Shown in pieces: positions 8,074 to 17,724 of a DNA stretch of 64,000 nucleotides (within the stretch, counting starts at the first letter, position 1; the number at the start of each line of letters is the position of its first letter). Source of the DNA: JALHST01 sp963798435 (GTDB lineage: Bacteria > Bacteroidota > Bacteroidia > Flavobacteriales > Flavobacteriaceae); the NCBI GenBank assembly GCA_963798435.1, contig CAWCTF010000005.1, forward strand, positions 204,714 to 268,713. The letters run 5' to 3'. The notes under the pieces are model-generated. The model was not told the DNA's origin. It did not search any database and worked only from the letters and a program-made list of their open reading frames with translations. The position numbers were made by a program, and so were the translations under genes.

Positions 8074-9422
8074 AGTTCGTTCAATTTTTCAACAAATTTT
8101 GCAGTGGTTTTTTCCCGAACCTCTTTCAAGGTACTACCTGGCAATATTTCTACTAAGGTAAGTTTTCCATCCAAGAATTTGAAAACCGCCAAATCAGTAA
8201 TACACACATCGACACATGCGTAGGCCGTAATCGGCAAGGTACAAGCCGGCACCACTTTCGAGGTTCCTGTACGATCGGTATGGTTGAGGGTAATGATCAG
8301 CTTTTTGGCTCCCGAAGCCAAATCCATCGCTCCCCCGACGCCCAAGAGCGGCTTTCCGGGTACGGCCCAGTTTGCCAAATTACCGGCTTCATCTATCTCG
8401 AGTCCGCCCATAATGGCCACATCTACGTGGCCGCCTCGAATCATGGCAAAGCTATCGGCACTATCAAAGTAACTGCTTCCCGGCAATGCCGTTACGGGTA
8501 CCTTGCCCGCATTCACGGGATAGTGCATTGCCCCGCCCCCATCTTTAGGTTCGGGTCCTACCCCCAGCATACCGTTTTCGGTATGGAGGATAATCCCGTC
8601 TTCCGTGGTAATAAAATCGGCGACCAAGGTCGGTATCCCAATACCTAGGTTGACCACATCGCCTTTTTGCAATTCGGCGAAGGCCCTCCGGGCCATGTTC
8701 CTCCTATTTTCATCCACTACTTTTGAAGCACTTACCGAGGCCGAGGAACCCAGATCCGCTTCCGACAATTCTTTTTGCACCAGGAAGTCTATAAAACAGC
8801 CGGGCGTATGTATTTCGTTGGGGTCCAAACTACCTACTGGAACAATTTCCTGTATCTCGGCAATGACGAGATCGGCTGCAGTCGCCATGGCCCGATTAAA
8901 ATTTTGCTCGGTCATACGGTATTGCAAATTTCCAGCAGTATCGGCCTTCCAGGCGCGAATGAACGCAACATTTCCCCGAATCCCCGTTACAAAAACCTGC
9001 TCGATCCCGTTAATTATCTTGGTTTCCCTTCCTTTGGCGATAAGCGTGCCAGTAGCAGTCGGCGTGTAAAAACCACCGATGCCCGCCCCACCTGCACGAA
9101 GGGCTTCGGCCAACGTGCCTTGAGGGAGTAATTCATAGGCCACTCGACCGTCTTGTGCCGCCTTTACAGCCTCGGGATTGGATGTGAAAAAAGAACCGAT
9201 CATTTTTTTTAATTGCCCATTATTGAGCAAGCGCCCCCCTCCCATATTGGGCTCACCAACATTGTTGGCGATAAAAGTAAGGTCCTTGGTTTGTGTTTCT
9301 GCCAAGGCATGTAGCAAATGAACGGGATTTCCGGTCATTCCAAAGCCTCCGCCTAATAGTACATCACCATCCTTCACCATGGCTGCCGCTTCAGCTGCAG
9401 AAATTATAGGTACATTTTTCAT
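8070..9422 (-). CDS. pcaIJ: 3-oxoadipate CoA-transferase, fused alpha and beta subunits
   Basis: The 450-residue protein contains both halves of a 3-oxoacid CoA-transferase. Residues 1-220 match the alpha subunit (GGFGMTGNP near 25-33, GTLAEALRAGGAGIGGF near 102-118). Residues from about 240 match the beta subunit, with the catalytic glutamate in TENGMLGVGP (Glu282). In proteobacteria these are two proteins, PcaI and PcaJ; here they are one chain, as in many Bacteroidota. It transfers CoA from succinyl-CoA to 3-oxoadipate. It lies 9 bases after pobA and overlaps pcaF. A butyrate or acetoacetate transferase would look similar, but the neighbours make the pathway role nearly certain. Confidence 0.88.
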   Translation of the reverse strand: MKNVPIISAAEAAAMVKDGDVLLGGGFGMTGNPVHLLHALAETQTKDLTFIANNVGEPNMGGGRLLNNGQLKKMIGSFFTSNPEAVKAAQDGRVAYELLPQGTLAEALRAGGAGIGGFYTPTATGTLIAKGRETKIINGIEQVFVTGIRGNVAFIRAWKADTAGNLQYRMTEQNFNRAMATAADLVIAEIQEIVPVGSLDPNEIHTPGCFIDFLVQKELSEADLGSSASVSASKVVDENRRNMARRAFAELQKGDVVNLGIGIPTLVADFITTEDGIILHTENGMLGVGPEPKDGGGAMHYPVNAGKVPVTALPGSSYFDSADSFAMIRGGHVDVAIMGGLEIDEAGNLANWAVPGKPLLGVGGAMDLASGAKKLIITLNHTDRTGTSKVVPACTLPITAYACVDVCITDLAVFKFLDGKLTLVEILPGSTLKEVREKTTAKFVEKLNEL

Positions 9423-9431
9423 TTTATACTC

Positions 9432-10625
9432 TTAGAAGTCATAGGTAGTAAAAGGGAGCCCTACATAGTTTTCGGCTATCGTAGTTTTATAGGCCATGGA
9501 CATTTTTATATAATTGAATTTAGCTTTTTGCAGCCGATAGGTAAAGGAGCCATGTTCGTCTTGTTTGTGAAACAATCGGGTCATAAAGTTTGAGAAATCC
9601 TGCGCCCTCCATATTCTTCGCAAGGCCATTTCGGTATAATTATCTAGAAATTCAGTGGTATTTTTTTTATAAAATCCCACCAGACCGTCCACCAAATGTT
9701 TCACATCGGCAACGGCAAGATTCATGCCTTTTCCACCAGTAGGAGGCACGATATGGGCTGCATCCCCGGCTAAGAACAGCCTTCCCGAACTAAGATTGTC
9801 AATCATATGGCTACGCATGGGCGTAATGCTTTTGTCGAATATCGGGCCCGATTCAAGGATCCAATCTTTGGTACCCAAACGCACGGATAATTCACTCCAA
9901 ATGCGATCATCGGGCCAATCAGTCAATTTTTCGGCATTCCCTACCTGAATGTACAGGCGGCTAACGGTTTCGGATCGCAAACTATGCAGCGCAAATCCAT
10001 TTTGGTGATAGGCATAGATCAATTCGTCTGTTGAAGGCGCTACATTGGCCAAGATACCCAGCCAGCTGAAAGGGTAGGTTATATCATACGATGTATAACT
10101 CGCTTTGGGCATCATTTTTCTACCTATCCCATGAAAACCGTCACAAGCGGCCACAAAATCGCATTCGATGATTCCCTCTGCCCCTTGATACTCAAAATGA
10201 ATCTGGGGACGGTCGGTATCAAAATCAACAATTTTAGTAGCTCCCGCTTCAAAATAGAGCTGTTCCCCAGCTTCCAACCACGCGTCCGTGAGGTCTTTTA
10301 CAACTTCCTGCTGCCCATATATCGTAATTTGTCTACCACCTGTTAATTCGGAAAATGGCACATGTATGCGTTCTTCATCAAAACTGAGATACACGCCATC
10401 ATGCATGATGCCTTCTTTCTGCATGCGTGCACCTAGGCCCATTTCGTTAATGATATCGACCGTGTTCTGTTCCAACAAACCAGCGCGCACGCGTCCTTCA
10501 ACATAGTCCCTGCTGCGTAGTTCTATGATCACTGAATCGATGCCGTTGCGCTTTAACCAGTGAGCAAGTGTAAGTCCGGCCGGACCTGCCCCGATAATTC
10601 CTACCTGCGTCTTTATTTTTTTCAT
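9432..10625 (-). CDS. pobA: 4-hydroxybenzoate 3-monooxygenase
   Basis: This 397-residue flavoprotein is close to the usual PobA length of about 394. The FAD-binding GAGPAG is at residues 12-17, RVRAGLLEQ follows near 46, the conserved DG motif is in AACDGFHG, and the second FAD motif reads GDAAHIVPPTGGKGMN. These place it in the p-hydroxybenzoate hydroxylase group, which converts 4-hydroxybenzoate to protocatechuate with NADPH and O2. Genes for the ring cleavage of protocatechuate lie immediately upstream, with a 9-base gap. Its presence suggests that p-coumarate-derived 4-hydroxybenzoate is a main input of the cluster. Confidence 0.93.
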   Translation of the reverse strand: MKKIKTQVGIIGAGPAGLTLAHWLKRNGIDSVIIELRSRDYVEGRVRAGLLEQNTVDIINEMGLGARMQKEGIMHDGVYLSFDEERIHVPFSELTGGRQITIYGQQEVVKDLTDAWLEAGEQLYFEAGATKIVDFDTDRPQIHFEYQGAEGIIECDFVAACDGFHGIGRKMMPKASYTSYDITYPFSWLGILANVAPSTDELIYAYHQNGFALHSLRSETVSRLYIQVGNAEKLTDWPDDRIWSELSVRLGTKDWILESGPIFDKSITPMRSHMIDNLSSGRLFLAGDAAHIVPPTGGKGMNLAVADVKHLVDGLVGFYKKNTTEFLDNYTEMALRRIWRAQDFSNFMTRLFHKQDEHGSFTYRLQKAKFNYIKMSMAYKTTIAENYVGLPFTTYDF

Positions 10626-10634
10626 CGATTCGAT

Positions 10635-11765
10635 TTACAAGACAATCTGTAGCTCCTTAAAAACTTCTTCCACTGAATGCATCGCTTCATTGGCGGCGGG
10701 CAAGCCGCAATAGATTCCCGCTTGCAAGATAACTTCCTTTATCTCCTCGATCGAAACCCCATTATTCAATGCCGCTTTTATATGCAATTTAAACTCAGCT
10801 TTCCGGTTCAATGCCATGAGCATGGCCAAGGTGATCAAACTTCGAATGTCTTTGGGCAAACCAGGTCGGGTCCAAATTTCGCCCCAGGCATACCTGGAGA
10901 TAAAGGCTTGAAAATCGGTATTCAATTCATTCTTGTTCCTCAAGGAATGGTCAACATGCGTATCGCCTAAAACGGTACGCCGCACATGCATCCCTCTTTC
11001 AAAGGGATCAGAACCAACGATAAAATCGATTAGGAGTTCGGCATAGATCTCGGGAAGTTCTGTACTCGCCAAATGACGTGCAGGTAGAATTTTTAATTGG
11101 GAATTGGGAATTGCATCTGCCAGTATTTTGGCTTGCACGATATTAGTGACTTCATCTTCATCGCCTGTAATTACTAATGTATCCAAGGATATGTCCTTCA
11201 ACTGACCGTTAAAATCGGCATCGCGTACCGCAGCGCAGCAGCCAGTATACCCTTTGGGATTATTTGCCAGAAATACCCGCTTGGTCTGTGCTACCCGGGT
11301 TGGATTCTCTTTTCTAAAAGTATCGGTAAACCATTTTACCAAGGTGGCATCTACAATGGCCGCCATGCCATTTGTTGAAATAGTTTCAATGCGTTCGTTC
11401 CAAGCCGCGACAGTGCCGATTTTAGAATCGGTATTACTAATGATGAGTTTAAGTAGTCTTTCGGGGTGATGAATCCCCAGCCACTGTCCAATCAATCCTC
11501 CCATGGAGAGTCCGCAGAAATATACCTTTTCGATTTTTAAATCGTCTAACAGATCAATTACATCCTGTCCCAATAGATCGATCCCATAGACCCCCGTTGT
11601 AGTGTCACTGTCACCGTGTCCACGCGTGTCATATTGTAAAACCCTGAAATACGGTAATAGCAAGGGTACTAGTTCGTCCCACATGGTCATGTCGGATCCC
11701 AAGGAATTTGAAAATACTAAAACCGGACTGTTCGGGGTGCCTTGAATTTTATAGTTTGTATGCAT
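10635..11765 (-). CDS. pcaL: 3-oxoadipate enol-lactonase / 4-carboxymuconolactone decarboxylase fusion
   Basis: Two domains are visible. Residues 1 to about 250 are an alpha/beta hydrolase with nucleophile elbow CGLSMGG (Ser87), acid in ITGDEDEVT and histidine in LPARHLAS: the enol-lactonase PcaD. Residues from about 258 (FERGMHVRRTVLGDTHVD, then WTRPGLPKDIRSL) are a carboxymuconolactone decarboxylase of about 115 residues: PcaC. The fusion, named PcaL in actinobacteria, performs decarboxylation and hydrolysis in sequence to give 3-oxoadipate. It lies between pcaB (11 bases) and pobA (9 bases). The order here is D then C. Both catalytic regions look complete. Confidence 0.9.
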   Translation of the reverse strand: MHTNYKIQGTPNSPVLVFSNSLGSDMTMWDELVPLLLPYFRVLQYDTRGHGDSDTTTGVYGIDLLGQDVIDLLDDLKIEKVYFCGLSMGGLIGQWLGIHHPERLLKLIISNTDSKIGTVAAWNERIETISTNGMAAIVDATLVKWFTDTFRKENPTRVAQTKRVFLANNPKGYTGCCAAVRDADFNGQLKDISLDTLVITGDEDEVTNIVQAKILADAIPNSQLKILPARHLASTELPEIYAELLIDFIVGSDPFERGMHVRRTVLGDTHVDHSLRNKNELNTDFQAFISRYAWGEIWTRPGLPKDIRSLITLAMLMALNRKAEFKLHIKAALNNGVSIEEIKEVILQAGIYCGLPAANEAMHSVEEVFKELQIVL

Positions 11766-11776
11766 CTTGTTACAAA

Positions 11777-13087
11777 TTACTGATACTTTTTAATAATAGC
11801 TTCGGTCCATGCCACTGAATTACCAATAGCCCCTTCCGGTTTAAAGAGCCTCTCTAACTGCGGAATTTCCAATTTCATATCGGTTAGGACCTCTTTGAGA
11901 TGTATTCCTTTTTTGATTGCCGTAGCGCAGGCCTTCTGAATCAGTTCATGTGCCTGTATTTTCCCCATTGTTTTAGACAGCTCAAGCGCTATCAATTCTG
12001 CATAGATCAACCCATGGGTTATTTCTAGATTTGCCAACATGCGGTCAGTATCGACTTCCAAATTTTGAATCAAATCAATCGTTTTTTCCAAGGAGCCTGC
12101 CGTTAATCCCATTAATTGTTCCATCGTTTCCCATTCAGCATGCCAAAACCCGGCGGCACGTTCGTATTCCTGCACCATTGCAGAGAGCATTGTTGCCACC
12201 AAGTTGGGTGTCCGGGTACTGTTGGCCAATATCAAGGCACAACTTACAGGGTTCCTTTTGTGAGGCATGCTACTAGATCCTCCCTTACCCTCGGAAGCCC
12301 CCTCGAAAACCTCTCCCACTTCAGTCTGCATCAACAGGGAAATATCCTTGGCTATCTTACCCAAAGATCCACTGAGTATGCCAAAAAAGGTGGCAATTTC
12401 ATTAAGATTATCACGTTGTGTCTGCCAAGGAGATCCGTTTTGCAAGTCTAAAAGTGCCGCAAATTTTTCCTGTACAACCGAGGTGATATTCGCATTCCCA
12501 CTTCCAACGGCTCCACCCAATTGAATTTGCAGCACTCTTTCTTTCAAACTTTGCAACCGAAGCTTGGAACGTGTAATACTTTCAAGCCATCCGGCTACTT
12601 TGAGTCCAAAGGTAATCGGTCGGGCCTGTTGTAATAAGGTGCGACCTATCATAATCGTCGTGCGATGGGTTTTTGCCAGGGCAAGTAACGCTACTTCCAA
12701 ATCAAGCAACTTTTCCTCGAACCAAGCTAGACTTTCCTTTAAAGTGAGCATGGTGGCGGTATCGATGATATCTTGACTGGTTGCTCCCAAATGCACATAT
12801 TTCGATGCTTCGAAATTATTGTTCTTAATAATCCGGGTCAATTGATTTACAAGCGGAATAGCGGCATTTCCACCTAGCTTGATTTCCGATTTAAGTTTGT
12901 CGAGGTCTATTAAATCTACCCGCGCACTGGCAGCGATAATGTCGGCGGCTTCTTTGGGAATAATTCCACTCGCGGCCTGTGCTTTGGCTAGGGCGGCCTC
13001 TACCCGAAGCATTTGCCCAATACCATTCACTTCACTGTAAAGCTGATTGATCTTGTAGGCATAAAAAGTTTCAGCATAAAGTGACAT
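11777..13087 (-). CDS. pcaB: 3-carboxy-cis,cis-muconate cycloisomerase
   Basis: A 436-residue member of the fumarase/aspartase superfamily. The signature loop GSSSMPHKRNP is at residues 270-280 and the upstream HLGATSQDIIDT block near 99-110 supplies other active-site residues. Family length for PcaB is about 400-450. It lactonises 3-carboxymuconate, the product of protocatechuate 3,4-dioxygenase, to 4-carboxymuconolactone. It follows pcaG by 12 bases and precedes the pcaDC fusion, which uses its product, so gene order follows pathway order. Adenylosuccinate lyase shares the fold but would not be expected in this context. Confidence 0.92.
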   Translation of the reverse strand: MSLYAETFYAYKINQLYSEVNGIGQMLRVEAALAKAQAASGIIPKEAADIIAASARVDLIDLDKLKSEIKLGGNAAIPLVNQLTRIIKNNNFEASKYVHLGATSQDIIDTATMLTLKESLAWFEEKLLDLEVALLALAKTHRTTIMIGRTLLQQARPITFGLKVAGWLESITRSKLRLQSLKERVLQIQLGGAVGSGNANITSVVQEKFAALLDLQNGSPWQTQRDNLNEIATFFGILSGSLGKIAKDISLLMQTEVGEVFEGASEGKGGSSSMPHKRNPVSCALILANSTRTPNLVATMLSAMVQEYERAAGFWHAEWETMEQLMGLTAGSLEKTIDLIQNLEVDTDRMLANLEITHGLIYAELIALELSKTMGKIQAHELIQKACATAIKKGIHLKEVLTDMKLEIPQLERLFKPEGAIGNSVAWTEAIIKKYQ

Positions 13088-13099
13088 ACAAGTCGGGGT

Positions 13100-13633
13100 T
13101 TAGATTTGAAAAAATACGGTTTCCATGGGGCCTTGCATATGAATATTGAATTCATAATAGTCCTCCTTTTTTTCTGCAATCAAGGTTCGCTTTCTGTCTG
13201 CGGGTAATGAATTCAAGACAGGATCTTCTTGATTTAATACCAGCTCATCCGAAAAATAGATACGGGTATACGAATGCAGCAATTGACCACGCATAAAAAG
13301 GATTACCGAGATAAAGGGCGGCTGGCCGTCAGCAAACTTCGGCTTGATGGTGTGAAAGGTAAAGCGATTGCCCGCCATGGTTCCTGTACCGCATCTACCA
13401 AAGAGTTGATTTTCACCATCGTTCTGCCATAGTTCGATCATTGCATCCTCAATCAGTTTGCCATCGCCGTCGTATATTCTTCCCGATATGGTAATGGCAT
13501 CTGGATTTTTTTCAGGATCAACCATTTTATTATCTACGAGGCTTTTAAAATCATACCCATATTGCTCCGGGGTAAGGCCATAGGCAAAAAAGGGGCCAAT
13601 GGTCTGAGATGGGGTTTGTTTTGAAATAGGCAT
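13100..13633 (-). CDS. pcaG: Protocatechuate 3,4-dioxygenase alpha subunit
   Basis: The 177-residue protein shows the intradiol dioxygenase fold in its short alpha-subunit form: SQTIGPFFAYGL at the start, ISGRIYDGDGKLIEDAMIELWQ in the middle and FHTIKPKFADGQPPFISV where the beta subunit carries iron ligands. As expected for the alpha chain, the iron-binding Tyr/His set is not kept. It forms the ring-cleaving enzyme together with the beta subunit encoded 15 bases upstream. Together they open protocatechuate between the two hydroxyls with O2. The start at MPISKQTPSQTIGPF is supported by the family N-terminus. Confidence 0.92.
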   Translation of the reverse strand: MPISKQTPSQTIGPFFAYGLTPEQYGYDFKSLVDNKMVDPEKNPDAITISGRIYDGDGKLIEDAMIELWQNDGENQLFGRCGTGTMAGNRFTFHTIKPKFADGQPPFISVILFMRGQLLHSYTRIYFSDELVLNQEDPVLNSLPADRKRTLIAEKKEDYYEFNIHMQGPMETVFFQI

Positions 13634-13648
13634 CGCTTGAACTTTAGT

Positions 13649-14359
13649 TTAAAGGTTTTCAAATGGTGTTGCCCTTTGACCACGAAGCACGATATCAAAA
13701 CGATAACCAAGCGCAAAATTGGCCTCGGTGGCCGATAGGTCGAATTCCGAAACCAAAAGTTCCCTACCCTTTTCAGGAACTGCATTAAATATTGGGTCAT
13801 AGGCAAACAACGGGTCACCTGGAAAATACATTTGGGTAATCAATCGGCTGCAAATATCTGCCCCGAACAACGAAAAATGAATATGGTTAGGACGCCAGGC
13901 ATTCGGATGGTTCCCCCAAGGGTAGGCTCCTGGCTTGATAGTATAGAATTTATAGTGGCCATTTGAATCGGTCATACAACGGCCGGTACCCAAAAAATTG
14001 GGGTCCAAGGGAGCATTATGCTGATCTACCTTGTGAACGTAACGTCCCGCAGCATTGGCTTGCCATACCTCAATCAAGGTATTTGGAACGGGATGCCCCC
14101 TTTCGTCGGTCACTTTCCCATGCACCACAATACGCTCACCTATGGGTTCCCCTCTTTTAATCGAATTTTTGGTAAGATCATGGTCAAGGGCTCCCAGCCT
14201 AAAATCTTCGAACAAAGGTCCCGTTAACTCTGCTAATGATTTCTTTATAACCACTAAAGGTTTTGATGGCGCCCTCAGAATCGTAGACTTGTACTCAGGG
14301 GCCAGATAGGGCGGCTGTACCTGCATATCAAAGGCTTCTTTAATCGTATTGTTCATCAT
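13649..14359 (-). CDS. pcaH: Protocatechuate 3,4-dioxygenase beta subunit
   Basis: A 236-residue catalytic subunit of the Fe(III) intradiol dioxygenase. The four iron ligands are readable: Tyr107 (GRYVH), Tyr146 (GAYPW), His159 and His161 (RPNHIHFSLFG). The N-terminal arm and the GEPIGERIVVHGKVTDERG block are also typical. It is the first gene of the pca unit and is divergent from an AraC-family regulator, with 198 bases of AT-rich DNA between them that should hold the control region. All downstream genes through pcaF are spaced by at most 15 bases, so expression of the whole route is probably set here. Confidence 0.94.
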   Translation of the reverse strand: MMNNTIKEAFDMQVQPPYLAPEYKSTILRAPSKPLVVIKKSLAELTGPLFEDFRLGALDHDLTKNSIKRGEPIGERIVVHGKVTDERGHPVPNTLIEVWQANAAGRYVHKVDQHNAPLDPNFLGTGRCMTDSNGHYKFYTIKPGAYPWGNHPNAWRPNHIHFSLFGADICSRLITQMYFPGDPLFAYDPIFNAVPEKGRELLVSEFDLSATEANFALGYRFDIVLRGQRATPFENL

Positions 14360-14557
14360 TCAACGAATTAGTACCATCTCAAAAGTAGGGTGGTTATACA
14401 AAAAGAGCTTGGATAAAATATACTTTTTATAGGACATAATTAACATTTTTTATTGATTTGAAATGGTTAATGAAGTTCGAATCAATTACAACTAACTTAT
14501 ATATAGTATTTTTAGTTAATTTTTGTATTTAATAACAATTGCATATATTTAACATGT
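14360..14557. promoter_or_regulatory. Divergent control region between pcaH and the AraC regulator
   Basis: This 198-base AT-rich interval separates two divergent starts and must hold both promoters. An imperfect dyad, ATTAACATT at 14439-14447 and AATGGTTAAT at 14462-14471 (one extra G in the right arm), is a candidate operator. I cannot show that the AraC protein binds it. Confidence 0.45.
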
Positions 14558-15430
14558 ATGAGTAAGAAATTAACGCTATACAAAGGCCTTTTCGGGGATG
14601 ATCAATTACCCTATATGCCCGATTTTATCCATACCGAATCCCTCGAGTTTCGAAGTAAAACCTACAATTGGGAAATTTCAGATCATACACATTCGGATCT
14701 TTTTCAGATGTTCCTGATTAAAAACGGGGAAGGTGTTTTCGTTGCCAACGGTGCCGAGACGCGCATTGTTGGCCCCGCTATTATTACCATTCCAGCCAAT
14801 AATCTTCATGGTTTTCATTTTCAATCGGATATAAAAGGGGAGGTAATCACCGTGTCGGATGCTTTTTTGGATGGTATTTTAAGGGATACACCCCTTGTGC
14901 AATTATCGGTGAACCAAATGACCTTATCAAGGTTTGATGAATCTGACGACGACTGGGCAGAAATAGTGTTCGTAACAGCAAAAATTCAGCGCGAGCTTAT
15001 CGAGGAACAGCCCGAAAAACAAATGGGAATCAAATCATATTTTGAAATTCTATTCCTGCTACTCTACAGAAAGCGACTCTTATCGGAGGTATCGGATCTT
15101 CCCACTACCCATAAAAGCCTGGCCTATTATCAAGATTTTAAAAAGCTGGTCAAGCAATCGCTGCAAAATCCCCTGTCCATAAAAGAATATGCACAAGCGC
15201 TCGGCATCACCCAAATGCACCTCAACCGGGTCTGCCATGCCGTCGTTCAGGAATCGGCACTCAAGGTGGTCCAACAGTATATACTAGGGGAAGCCAAGAA
15301 ATACTTGCTCAACACTTCGTATTCAATTTCCGAAATCTCCTATTTTCTTAACTTCACAGACCCGGCCTATTTTAGTCGCTTGTTTAAAAAATGGGTCGGG
15401 GTTTCTCCAAGCGAGTTTCGTAGGGAGTGA
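14558..15430 (+). CDS. AraC-family transcriptional regulator, probable activator of the pca/pob genes
   Basis: The 290-residue protein has an N-terminal cupin-like sensing domain (HTHSDLFQMFLIKNGEG, later HGFHF) and a C-terminal pair of helix-turn-helix units: the first around PLSIKEYAQALGITQMHLNRVC and the second ending in DPAYFSRLFKKWVGVSPSEFR, the classic AraC signature. This layout matches the PobR/HpaA group of AraC regulators, which respond to 4-hydroxybenzoate or related phenolics. It is divergent from pcaH, a usual place for the dedicated activator. The aromatic effector is inferred; binding residues for the ligand cannot be assigned with confidence. Confidence 0.82.
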   Translation: MSKKLTLYKGLFGDDQLPYMPDFIHTESLEFRSKTYNWEISDHTHSDLFQMFLIKNGEGVFVANGAETRIVGPAIITIPANNLHGFHFQSDIKGEVITVSDAFLDGILRDTPLVQLSVNQMTLSRFDESDDDWAEIVFVTAKIQRELIEEQPEKQMGIKSYFEILFLLLYRKRLLSEVSDLPTTHKSLAYYQDFKKLVKQSLQNPLSIKEYAQALGITQMHLNRVCHAVVQESALKVVQQYILGEAKKYLLNTSYSISEISYFLNFTDPAYFSRLFKKWVGVSPSEFRRE

Positions 15431-16059
15431 TCATGAGCTTCCCCAGCAAATCATTAATAAAGAATATTACTTTATGATCAAACCGAGGTCTATTCTAAAA
15501 TAGGATTGATAATGAATAGAAGTATCCTATGTATGATTCTTATTTAAATGAAGTTTTGATCAATTTTGTAGCTTTCCCCAGTAAACAATAAGCATTCTGG
15601 TTTTAGAAATAGCGACTTTCGATTTCCAGAAAAATACGTTTGCAGCAACTAAAATTATATTTGAAAATATCAAAAACATCGTTTAGAAAGGCTATAGATT
15701 CCAGAATTTGGAAACTCAGGAATACCACGAAACTAAGAGTTGGTTCGTTGTATTGATTGGGTAGGAAACCATCGAAGCACCAATGAGGTTTGTATTCATG
15801 CTCTTGGCACCATAGTTTCAAGAGTAGGAAGTCTGAATTGAAATTACGTATTATTATTCACCGCAACTGTTTAAAAGGGCTTTAATACAGCAGGCGAAAA
15901 ACAAATTAAACCTTCCAGACCAACTGATTCCTTGCTTAATAATGGGCACCGGGTTTTTAAAGGTGATATCGGAAGCTGAGTTAATTGATAAATGCATATA
16001 TTCAATGTATCAAGTTGCATTTTTCGTAGTTCTAACAAATACTAAAGCCAAAAAATATA
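15431..16059. other. Intergenic region with no convincing gene
   Basis: 629 bases between the AraC regulator and the esterase. A minus-strand open frame of 72 codons at 15603-15821 has no recognisable family features. The stretch has the look of decayed sequence, and the promoter of the downstream esterase should be near its right end. Confidence 0.5.
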
Positions 16060-17571
16060 ATGAACACTATTCGGATTCTTTTTCTGATTTTAACTACGGG
16101 TGTATTTGCCCAAAATACCGTTACAACAAGCGATGGTCAAGTAGAGGGCTATTCCGATAACGATATTCTAATATTTAAGGGAATTCCTTTCGCCCAACCT
16201 CCCATTGGTGAACTTCGATGGAAGGCTCCGCAACCCGTTATACCCTGGGAAGGTATTAAGGAATGCATCGTTTTTGCGGCCAGTCCTATTCAGAACACCC
16301 CCGAACCTTTTATGTGCTGGACCGAGGAGTTTATTGCAAAACCGGAACCTCTTAGTGAGGATTGTTTGTACTTGAATGTGTGGACCCCAAATGTAAAACC
16401 TGAAGTAAAACTACCGGTTTTTGTATGGATCTATGGCGGTGGATTGAGCAGTGGTTCGGCAAATTGTGACATCTATGATGGTACTGAAATGGCACAGCAG
16501 GGTGTTGTATTCGTGAGTCTTAATTACCGGGTCGGGGTATTGGGGTTTATGGCGCATCCAGAATTAAGTACCGAATCTGGGCATAGTGCTTCTGGAAACT
16601 ATGGTTTTATGGACCAATTGCAGGCCCTTAAATGGGTCAAGGAAAATATTTCGTCCTTTGGTGGTGATCCCGATAATGTGACCATTGCCGGCCAATCCGC
16701 GGGGTCTTTTAGCGTTAACGCCCTAATCGCCTCTCCTTTGGCCAAAGGGTATTTTCAAAAGGCCATTGCCCAAAGTGGTGGATTATTGGGAGGTCGCTTT
16801 TTGCAAGAACTTCCTACCGCTGAAGCTCAAGGACAAAAGTTTATGGAATTGGCAAATGCCAAAACTTTGAAGGAGCTAAGAGAACTGCCACCGGAAACCC
16901 TTCAGGCTTTGAGCAATCAGCCGGAGTCGGGAAGATTCGGAGGGGTGTTGGACGATTATTTTATACCGAAAGACCTGATGGCCTATTTTAAGGCGGGGAG
17001 GCAAAATGAAGTCAAGGTGCTTACGGGCTGGGTCGCTGGGGACGGAAGTCTTTTTCCGACTGACGGAATTACAGCTGACGGCTTCAAAAAATCGGCTGCC
17101 GAAAACTATGGGGCACGATCAAAGGCGTTTTTCACACTTTTCCCTGCTAATACCGATGCAGAAGCAAAGGCTTCACAACAACGGTTAAATTTATTGTCGT
17201 TCGCAGGCATACCCGCCTATTTATTAGCTAAAAATATGTCAGAGAGCGTATGGCTCTATGAATTCACCCATGTACCGACCGATAAACCAGGCTTTCCCAA
17301 CTATGGAGCTTTTCATACCTCGGAGGTGCCATTTGCGTTACACACGCTTGATCAATGGAATCGATCTTGGACACAGGAAGAACACGAATTGGAGAAAAAA
17401 ATGTCAGGATATTGGGTGAATTTTGCGAAAACAGGGAATCCAAATGGCCCCGGACTCCCGCTGTGGAATCCATTTAAAACTTCGGAAAGTGCGGTATTGG
17501 TCATTGATACCAATACCTTGGGAATGCAAACCAAATATTTGGAAGAGTTTAAATTTTTGACGTCCAAGTAA
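16060..17571 (+). CDS. Secreted type-B carboxylesterase
   Basis: A 503-residue protein with an N-terminal signal peptide (MNTIRILFLILTTGVFAQ). It is a type-B carboxylesterase (PF00135): the start GIPFAQPPIGELRWKAPQP, EDCLYLNVWTP near 100-110, the oxyanion YGGGL near 125-129, and the nucleophile elbow FGGDPDNVTIAGQSAGS with Ser213. The histidine is in GAFHTSEVPF near the C-terminal quarter. It is likely periplasmic or outer-membrane associated and removes acyl groups from carbohydrates or aromatic esters. It lies between the aromatic cluster and the rhamnose unit and points toward the latter. Which cluster it serves is uncertain. Confidence 0.8.
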   Translation: MNTIRILFLILTTGVFAQNTVTTSDGQVEGYSDNDILIFKGIPFAQPPIGELRWKAPQPVIPWEGIKECIVFAASPIQNTPEPFMCWTEEFIAKPEPLSEDCLYLNVWTPNVKPEVKLPVFVWIYGGGLSSGSANCDIYDGTEMAQQGVVFVSLNYRVGVLGFMAHPELSTESGHSASGNYGFMDQLQALKWVKENISSFGGDPDNVTIAGQSAGSFSVNALIASPLAKGYFQKAIAQSGGLLGGRFLQELPTAEAQGQKFMELANAKTLKELRELPPETLQALSNQPESGRFGGVLDDYFIPKDLMAYFKAGRQNEVKVLTGWVAGDGSLFPTDGITADGFKKSAAENYGARSKAFFTLFPANTDAEAKASQQRLNLLSFAGIPAYLLAKNMSESVWLYEFTHVPTDKPGFPNYGAFHTSEVPFALHTLDQWNRSWTQEEHELEKKMSGYWVNFAKTGNPNGPGLPLWNPFKTSESAVLVIDTNTLGMQTKYLEEFKFLTSK

Positions 17572-17724
17572 TCAAATAAATCAGGTTGAAACTTCGAATT
17601 CGGGTGTTGGAATTCGTTATTCAAAATGTGAATATTTTGCAATTCTTCATTTTGACATTTAATGCGAATGCACACTATAGGCTAAATCACATTGATTAAC
17701 TTTATAGAAGGAAAAACTACCGCG

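Noticed and set aside
15603..15821. 72-codon minus-strand frame
   Set aside because: No recognisable motif, isolated in AT-rich DNA; treated as part of a non-coding gap.
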